Source: Arenicellales bacterium
GTDB taxonomy: Bacteria; Pseudomonadota; Gammaproteobacteria; Arenicellales; UBA868
Assembly (NCBI GenBank): GCA_028825345.1
Contig: JAPKAJ010000071.1
Span: 1 to 10,258 of the forward strand
Direction: 5' to 3'
DNA length: 10,258 bases
The translations under genes were made by a program, and so were the position numbers. Positions 5,965-10,258 of this stretch are shown in pieces. The first letter of the stretch is position 1. Every line of letters starts with the position of its first letter. The notes below the pieces were generated by a model. That model did no database searches, was not told the DNA's origin, and was given only the letters and a program-made list of their open reading frames with translations.

Positions 5965-6618
5965 TTGAACAAGTCTAAAACTCTGGTCAGCGTCCTTACG
6001 GGCTTGATCCTCGCCCTGCCAATCGCTGCACAGGCTGGCAAGCCGGTTGGCATTACTGGCGACATCATGGCTGTTTCGGTCAACCACAATGGTACGGCAA
6101 CCGACATTACCCGTAACCAGGACAATGCCAACACCGTGAACCCGGCTTTTGGCAAGACCTCACGACCCTGCCCGCCGTTCTGTATCCAGCCAGCTGTTCT
6201 GGCCCCGGGTGTTGAAACCATTGCCGAGCGTGAAGTTATTCATTACGCGAAGATGATGAGCGATGGCGACTCCTCGATCGTCGTGGTCGACTCCCGCACC
6301 CCGAACTGGGTTACTAAAGGCACTATTCCCAGCGCAATTAATATCCCATGGACTAAGTTGAACCCGGCCAAGGGCGCTACCCCAATTGACATCGCGGAAA
6401 TCATGCAAGAAGTGTTCAACGTAACGGAAAGCGAAGGCCTGTTTGACTTCACTAATGCGAAGACAGCAGTCATGTTCTGCAACGGCATGTGGTGTGGCCA
6501 ATCGCCCAACAACATTAAGAATCTGCTGAAATTTGGCTACCCGGCCCACAAAATCAAGTGGTACCGTGGCGGTATGCAGGATTGGGAGATCCTCGGCCTC
6601 AGCACAGCCAAGCCGTAA
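5965..6618 (+). CDS. Secreted rhodanese-like protein with CPPFC and CNGMWC motifs
   Basis: A 217-residue exported protein. A signal peptide (1-24) ends AQA before GKP. A linker follows with SRPCPPFCIQP (66-76; C69 and C73). Then comes a rhodanese-like domain (about 85-215) with VVVDSRTPNWVTKGTIPSAINIPW (106-129 region), the active-site loop FCNGMWCGQSP (171-181) after a hydrophobic strand, and the closing WYRGGMQDWEILG pattern typical of rhodaneses. C172 aligns with the catalytic, persulfide-forming cysteine. C177 takes the place where classical loops carry Arg, giving a possible second redox cysteine. Rhodaneses move sulfane sulfur, but the exact substrate here is unknown. Some exported relatives with CxxCW-type loops are linked to PQQ-dependent catabolism or sulfur oxidation. 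The start is TTG, backed by AGGAG at 5954-5958, 6 nt upstream. A strong terminator follows at 18 nt. Confidence 0.87.
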   Translation: MNKSKTLVSVLTGLILALPIAAQAGKPVGITGDIMAVSVNHNGTATDITRNQDNANTVNPAFGKTSRPCPPFCIQPAVLAPGVETIAEREVIHYAKMMSDGDSSIVVVDSRTPNWVTKGTIPSAINIPWTKLNPAKGATPIDIAEIMQEVFNVTESEGLFDFTNAKTAVMFCNGMWCGQSPNNIKNLLKFGYPAHKIKWYRGGMQDWEILGLSTAKP

Positions 6619-6636
6619 TTTTCTGTTATCCCAGAT

Positions 6637-6665
6637 AAAAGCGGGGCATTGCCCCGCTTTTTTTT
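6637..6665. terminator. Strong intrinsic terminator, probably bidirectional
   Basis: A perfect stem AAAAGCGGGGC / GCCCCGCTTTT closes a 3-nt ATT loop and runs into eight T residues on the plus strand (6658-6665). It ends the rhodanese-like transcript 18 nt after its stop. On the minus strand the same stem is followed by TTTT, so it can also end the rluD-pgeF transcript, whose last gene stops at 6705. Confidence 0.95.
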
Positions 6666-6704
6666 CGCTTAATTCGCTCAGCCCTGCGTCAAACTGGCGC
6701 CGCT

Positions 6705-7460
6705 TCAGGGTGCCCCGGCCATCCAGATCAAAGACGCCATGCGCCCGCAACGGCCCTGACGCCGATGTGAAAACCATCGCCCGGAGTCAGAATAAGTGCA
6801 GCAATCGCTGGCTGCGGCAAAAGCAATCTTGCAGCGGTTGAGCCGGGCTAGCACTAAGCCTGGCAGATCGGCCATGTACCGATCACCCTTGCGGGTAAAA
6901 TATTTCTGATCCGCCGGATCTGCTGCCAGAAATTGTTCTCGGACTTCGTTACCCACCTCAAAGGCACTCTGGCTGATGCTGGGCCCCACCCAGGCGATGA
7001 TATCCTGAGGCTCAGCCGGTACCTGGGTAATTCCCCGCTCAATAACACCAGCGATGACACCCCGCCACCCGGCATGTAAGAGACCAACGAAACTACCTTT
7101 GTGGTCGCTGAGAAATACTGGCGCACAGTCCGCGCTTAGCACGGCGCAAACTACCTCAGTCCCGGGCCGAGTCGTAAAGCTGCCATCTGCCACAGGCTCC
7201 TCTCCTCGCTCATCCAATTCACGTACTCGCACACCATGAACCTGAGTCAGCCATCGCGGTTGCCCTACGAGCCTTAATTGTTGCACCAGGGATAATCGGT
7301 GGGCCACAACCCGGCCCGGATGATCTCCAACATCATTACCCAGATTGAACCCGTTATAGGGGTCCCCCGGCTGACCTGCACTGCGCTCGGTTGTCAGCGC
7401 CCGGACATGGCTCGGTGCCGGCCAGTCTGGAACTACCGAGACGGTTGTGGCAGCGTTCAT
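6705..7460 (-). CDS. pgeF: Peptidoglycan editing factor / multicopper-oxidase-like YfiH family protein
   Basis: A 251-residue cytoplasmic protein of the YfiH/DUF152 (CNF1-like fold) family. E. coli PgeF is about 243 residues and removes wrongly formed UDP-MurNAc-L-Ser so that serine does not enter peptidoglycan. Relatives are purine nucleoside-cleaving enzymes. The metal-site signatures are visible: TQVHG (72-76) with H75, SADCAPVFLSD (109-119) with C112, and LHAGWRG (128-134) with H129. The C-terminal pattern CCTYSDSGRWFSHRRQG and GRMASLIW is typical. The start at 7460 is chosen because ATGA overlaps the rluD stop by 4 bp and matches the family length. An upstream in-frame ATG at 7532 would add 24 residues of antisense-looking sequence inside rluD. 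It is translationally coupled to rluD, the same order as in E. coli. Confidence 0.93.
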   Translation of the reverse strand: MNAATTVSVVPDWPAPSHVRALTTERSAGQPGDPYNGFNLGNDVGDHPGRVVAHRLSLVQQLRLVGQPRWLTQVHGVRVRELDERGEEPVADGSFTTRPGTEVVCAVLSADCAPVFLSDHKGSFVGLLHAGWRGVIAGVIERGITQVPAEPQDIIAWVGPSISQSAFEVGNEVREQFLAADPADQKYFTRKGDRYMADLPGLVLARLNRCKIAFAAASDCCTYSDSGRWFSHRRQGRCGRMASLIWMAGAP

Positions 7461-8428
7461 GCCTCGATCGCAGCGTCGATGCTCAACGCATCGGTCAGCG
7501 CGGCGAAATCCGATGGGACTACACTTTCCCAACGAAGAGATTCACCGGTCGCAGGATGCGCCAGCGCAAGAACCGACGCATGCAATGCCTGACGCTGAAA
7601 CCCCTGCAGGGCAGCGATCAGCTGCGGGCTCGATCTGGGCGGCAACTGGAAACGGCCGCCATAGACCGGGTCACCTACCAGCGGAAACCCCAGATGGGCC
7701 ATGTGCACACGGATCTGGTGCGTTCGGCCTGTTTGCAACTGTAACTTTAATAGGGTGTGCGATCGAAAACGCTGGCCCAACCGATAATGGGTCACTGCGG
7801 GACGACCTTTGCTTGTAACCGCCATTTTCAACCGGTTGCGCGGATGTCGGCCGATCGATGCGTCCACGGTACCACCGGAGATCGGGCGACCATTCACCAC
7901 TGCGAGGTACTCCCGGCTGATGACACGCGCCTCGAGCCCCCGGATCAATTCGCTACGGGCAAGCTCAGTAAGCGCCACGACCAGCAGCCCGCTGGTGTCT
8001 TTGTCCAGGCGATGGACAATACCAGCCCGCGGCAGAGCCCCGGTAGCCGGATATTGGTGCAAAATGGCGTTCGCCAACGTACCGGCTGGGTTACCCGCCC
8101 CGGGATGGACGACCAGTCCACAAGGCTTATCGATAACCACAATATGTTCATCTTGATAGACTACTGAAAGCGGTAGGGGTTCGGCCGCCCATCCGATCTG
8201 GGTCAGCGGTGGCATTTCCAGACGCAGGACCTCACCTCCGGCTACGCTGAGTCGCCCTGACGGGGCCTCATTTGCCAGTGTGATCCGTCCCTCCTTGAGC
8301 CAGACCTGTAACTGTGACCGCGAGTGAGGCGGAAAAACCTTTGCCAATACCTTATCGAGGCGCTCACCGGCCGCCTCGTCAGGCACTGCTCCGATCACTA
8401 CTTCGCCACTTTCGCTTGCGCCTACCAT
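7457..8428 (-). CDS. rluD: 23S rRNA pseudouridine synthase RluD
   Basis: A 323-residue RluA-family enzyme that forms pseudouridines 1911, 1915 and 1917 in helix 69 of 23S rRNA in E. coli, needed for normal ribosome assembly. An N-terminal S4 RNA-binding domain (about 18-75, GERLDKVLA through GEVLRL) precedes the catalytic domain. That domain has VIDKPCGLVVHPG (98-110), the active-site motif HRLDKDTSGL (139-148) with catalytic D142, and LQTGRTHQIRVHMAHLG (231-247). The start at 8428 is favoured by GAAGG at 8437-8441, 8 nt upstream, and by the family's N-terminus. An upstream ATG at 8479 would run through the bamD -10 box. RluD rather than RluA or RluC is supported by the S4 domain together with the bamD-divergent, pgeF-coupled context. 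Confidence 0.93.
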   Translation of the reverse strand: MVGASESGEVVIGAVPDEAAGERLDKVLAKVFPPHSRSQLQVWLKEGRITLANEAPSGRLSVAGGEVLRLEMPPLTQIGWAAEPLPLSVVYQDEHIVVIDKPCGLVVHPGAGNPAGTLANAILHQYPATGALPRAGIVHRLDKDTSGLLVVALTELARSELIRGLEARVISREYLAVVNGRPISGGTVDASIGRHPRNRLKMAVTSKGRPAVTHYRLGQRFRSHTLLKLQLQTGRTHQIRVHMAHLGFPLVGDPVYGGRFQLPPRSSPQLIAALQGFQRQALHASVLALAHPATGESLRWESVVPSDFAALTDALSIDAAIEA

Positions 8429-8457
8429 AACTGTCGCCTTCGCCGTTGGCTCTCGAA

Positions 8458-8466
8458 AGTATAATA
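8458..8466. promoter_or_regulatory. Divergent AT-rich promoter core between rluD and bamD
   Basis: A consensus TATAAT on the plus strand (8460-8465) would start bamD near 8472, about 22 nt before its ATG. The best upstream -35 candidate, TTCGCC (8439-8444), is poor and only 15 bp away. Read on the minus strand, the same segment offers TATTAT and TATACT as -10 boxes for rluD, with TTGTAG 19 bp upstream of the first. The whole gap between the two start codons is only 65 bp, so both promoters must overlap. Confidence 0.55.
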
Positions 8467-8493
8467 GAGGCGTATCCACCAGTCTCTACAACC

Positions 8494-9252
8494 ATGCGCC
8501 AGTCTATCCGCCTCATACTTTGCTTGCTAATCGCTCCACTGCTCGCCGGTGGCTGCACGATCCTGACGGAAAAAGATGAAACCGCCAACTGGACCGCGGA
8601 GCAGTTTGTCGCGGTGGGGCAAACAGAGTTGGCCGCCGGCGACTGGCCAGCTGCGATCGCGACTTACCAGAAAATGCAAGGTCGTTTTCCTTACGGCCGC
8701 AATGCTGAGCAAGCCCAGTTGGACATCGCTTATGCCCATTTCAAGAACGACGAATCTGCCCTGGCAGTAGTCGCCGCAAACCGCTTTATACAGATGCATC
8801 CAACGCATCCTAATGTGGATTACGCGTACTACCTGAAAGGCCTGGCATTGTTCGAACCGCCGGACAGCCTGCTTGATGACATCACTGGAAAAAGCCCTGC
8901 CAACCACGATATCAGGCCAGTGCGCGAAGCATTCGTGGCCTACCGCGAACTCGTGAGTCGCTTCCCTGACAGTCGATATGCCTCAGACGCGCGCAAACGT
9001 CTGGTGTATATCATCAACGTACTAGCAATGCACGACGTCGATATTGCCCGTTACTACTATTCGCTAGGTGCAGACGTGGCTGCAGTAAACAGGGCCCGGT
9101 CAGTGCTGGAAACCTATCAGAATTCCACTGCGGTCGAACATGCGTTGGGGGTGATGGTCAAAGCTTACAAACGCATGGGACTGACTGAACTACACGACGA
9201 TACCACCCGGGTTTTACAACTCAACTACCCGAAAAGTAAGTACCTCAACTAA
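8494..9252 (+). CDS. bamD: Outer membrane protein assembly factor BamD
   Basis: A 252-residue lipoprotein of the BAM complex that works with BamA to fold beta-barrel proteins into the outer membrane. E. coli BamD is 245 residues. The signal peptide ends LLAGGC, with C21 as the lipidated residue. The lipobox has an extra Gly compared with the usual LAGC but fits the pattern. TPR-like helices follow (about 33-245): AEQFVAVGQTELAAGDWPAA, FPYGRNAEQAQLDIAYAHF, the long YAYYLKGLALF segment, and the family signature RPVREAFVAYRELVSRFPDSRYA in the 141-163 region. The start at 8494 places the signal peptide correctly; an ATG at 8446 would add 16 residues and lies upstream of the -10 box. No obvious Shine-Dalgarno precedes it. 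The gene is divergent from rluD and overlaps nadE tail to tail by 8 bp. Confidence 0.95.
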   Translation: MRQSIRLILCLLIAPLLAGGCTILTEKDETANWTAEQFVAVGQTELAAGDWPAAIATYQKMQGRFPYGRNAEQAQLDIAYAHFKNDESALAVVAANRFIQMHPTHPNVDYAYYLKGLALFEPPDSLLDDITGKSPANHDIRPVREAFVAYRELVSRFPDSRYASDARKRLVYIINVLAMHDVDIARYYYSLGADVAAVNRARSVLETYQNSTAVEHALGVMVKAYKRMGLTELHDDTTRVLQLNYPKSKYLN

Positions 9253-10258
9253 ACCCCGAAGTAATCGGATAACGTCGATCCCGACCAAAAGCGCGCCGGG
9301 TGATACGTACGCCGGGTGGTGCCTGACGCCGCTTGTGCTCGTTGCGCAGCACCATTTGCGAAATCCGAGATACGGTTTGCAGGTCAAAACCCTTGGCTGC
9401 AATTTCCTCGATTGAGCAATCGTGCTCGATGAAATCCTCAAGTATGGGGTCAAGGACTTCGTAGGGCGGCAGACTGTCGGTATCAGCCTGGTCTTCGGCC
9501 AATTCTGCTGACGGTGGCCGAGTGATGACACGCTCGGGAATCACGACACTGCTGCGATTACGGTAGCGGGCGAGTTGGTAGACCAAGGTTTTATGAACAT
9601 CCTTGATGACGGCAAAGCCGCCCGCCATATCGCCATACAAGGTGGCGTAACCAACGGCCATTTCACTCTTATTGCCGGTGGTCAATACCAGGCAACCGGT
9701 TTTGTTGGAAATTGCCATCAGCAGGTTACCACGAATTCTGGCCTGCAAATTCTCCTCGGTGGTATCGGCAGGTAACCCCTTAAACAATGGTTCGAGTTGC
9801 GTGCGATACGCTTCTACCAACGACTCAATAGGTATCACCTGGTACGTAACACCTAGCGCCTGCGCCTGCGCCTTTGCATCGGCAAGACTCATGTCTCGGG
9901 TGTAACGCGAGGGCATCAGTACCGCTTGCACCTTATCCGGGCCCAGCGCGTCTGCCGCCACGGCAAGTGTCAGGGCTGAATCGATCCCGCCCGATAATCC
10001 CAATACCACACCGTCAAACCCGTTTTTGGTTACATAGTCACCCAGCCCGATCTGCAAAGCTTCGTAGACACTTTCCTCGTGCCCCGGTAACGGTGCCAGT
10101 TCACGGTTACTGCCTAGGTCGCCTTGATGGATATCAATACGCGCCAGGTCCTCAGAGAAAAAAGCGCTGCGGTGGACAACCTGGCCAGTCGCATCACAGG
10201 CAAAAGAGCCGCCGTCAAATACCAGTTCGTCTTGCCCACCAACCAGATTGACATAAAC
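9245..10258 (-). CDS. nadE: Glutamine-dependent NAD+ synthetase, N-terminus cut by window edge
   Basis: The visible 337 residues are the C-terminal part of a two-domain NadE. Full-length members are about 540 residues, so roughly 200 are missing beyond 10258. The frame stays open to the edge with no stop. The first visible residues, VYVNLVGGQDELVFDGGS, belong to the nitrilase-like glutaminase domain, which supplies ammonia. The synthetase domain follows with the PP-loop GLSGGIDSALT, MPSRYTRDMS, ARIRGNLLMAISN, TGNKSEMAVGYATLYGDMAGG and RPPSAELAEDQADTDSLPPY, all characteristic. The enzyme amidates nicotinate adenine dinucleotide to NAD+ using ATP and glutamine in the cytoplasm. The first Met inside the window (10057) is internal and not the start. 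It ends overlapping bamD by 8 bp with no room for a terminator. Confidence 0.95.
   Translation of the reverse strand, partial: VYVNLVGGQDELVFDGGSFACDATGQVVHRSAFFSEDLARIDIHQGDLGSNRELAPLPGHEESVYEALQIGLGDYVTKNGFDGVVLGLSGGIDSALTLAVAADALGPDKVQAVLMPSRYTRDMSLADAKAQAQALGVTYQVIPIESLVEAYRTQLEPLFKGLPADTTEENLQARIRGNLLMAISNKTGCLVLTTGNKSEMAVGYATLYGDMAGGFAVIKDVHKTLVYQLARYRNRSSVVIPERVITRPPSAELAEDQADTDSLPPYEVLDPILEDFIEHDCSIEEIAAKGFDLQTVSRISQMVLRNEHKRRQAPPGVRITRRAFGRDRRYPITSGFS

Noticed and set aside
6160..6777. Open frame of about 205 codons on the minus strand opposite the rhodanese-like gene
   Set aside because: It runs through the strong terminator, lacks recognisable motifs or a ribosome site, and lies wholly opposite a gene with a signal peptide, active-site motif and Shine-Dalgarno.
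7461..7532. Longer pgeF start at 7532
   Set aside because: It would add 24 basic, Cys-rich residues not expected in the family. The ATGA overlap at 7457-7460 is a much better start.
8429..8479. Longer rluD start at 8479
   Set aside because: The extension covers the divergent promoter region and has no family counterpart. The start at 8428 has a good GAAGG site.
1..10258. Mobile elements, CRISPR arrays, tRNA or rRNA genes
   Set aside because: No transposase or integrase reading frames, regularly spaced repeats, cloverleaf-like sequences or rRNA-like segments were seen on either strand.

Overview
The window looks like a compact housekeeping segment of a gammaproteobacterial chromosome. The evidence is the gene set and order (bamD divergent from rluD-pgeF, with clpB further along the same strand), a sigma-32 type promoter in front of clpB, and a glutamine-dependent NadE with an N-terminal nitrilase domain. 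I cannot name the genus. A secreted rhodanese-like protein beside thiol proteins would fit a sulfur-oxidising or autotrophic lineage, but that is inference. I see no tRNA, rRNA, CRISPR array, transposase or attachment site, and no gene-free stretch longer than about 230 bases.

Layout, left to right. The last 25 codons of an unidentified plus-strand gene end at 79. A sugar-nucleotide pyrophosphorylase (147-1271, minus) and the disaggregase ClpB (1401-3995, minus) follow. ClpB is preceded by a near-consensus heat-shock promoter. nadC (4224-5078, plus) is divergent from clpB and overlaps, tail to tail, a periplasmic TlpA-like thioredoxin (5051-5551, minus). Divergent from that is a 59-residue secreted acidic peptide with five cysteines (5665-5844, plus). 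After it comes a secreted rhodanese-like protein with two cysteine pairs (5965-6618, plus), closed by a strong terminator. pgeF and rluD (6705-7460 and 7457-8428, minus) form a translationally coupled pair. bamD (8494-9252, plus) is divergent from rluD and overlaps, tail to tail, a partial nadE (9245-10258, minus), which runs off the right edge.

How they work together. rluD-pgeF, bamD and clpB serve ribosome maturation, cell-wall fidelity, outer-membrane assembly and protein rescue. In Escherichia coli these four genes are adjacent (bamD divergent, then rluD-yfiH-clpB). Here about 2.7 kb carrying nadC, the TlpA-like protein, the cysteine-rich peptide and the rhodanese-like protein lies between pgeF and clpB. 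The last three are all predicted to be exported and all carry cysteine pairs, so they may form a periplasmic thiol or sulfane-sulfur module. That is the most interesting and least understood part of the window. nadC and nadE act at the middle and end of NAD synthesis but are not in one transcription unit here.
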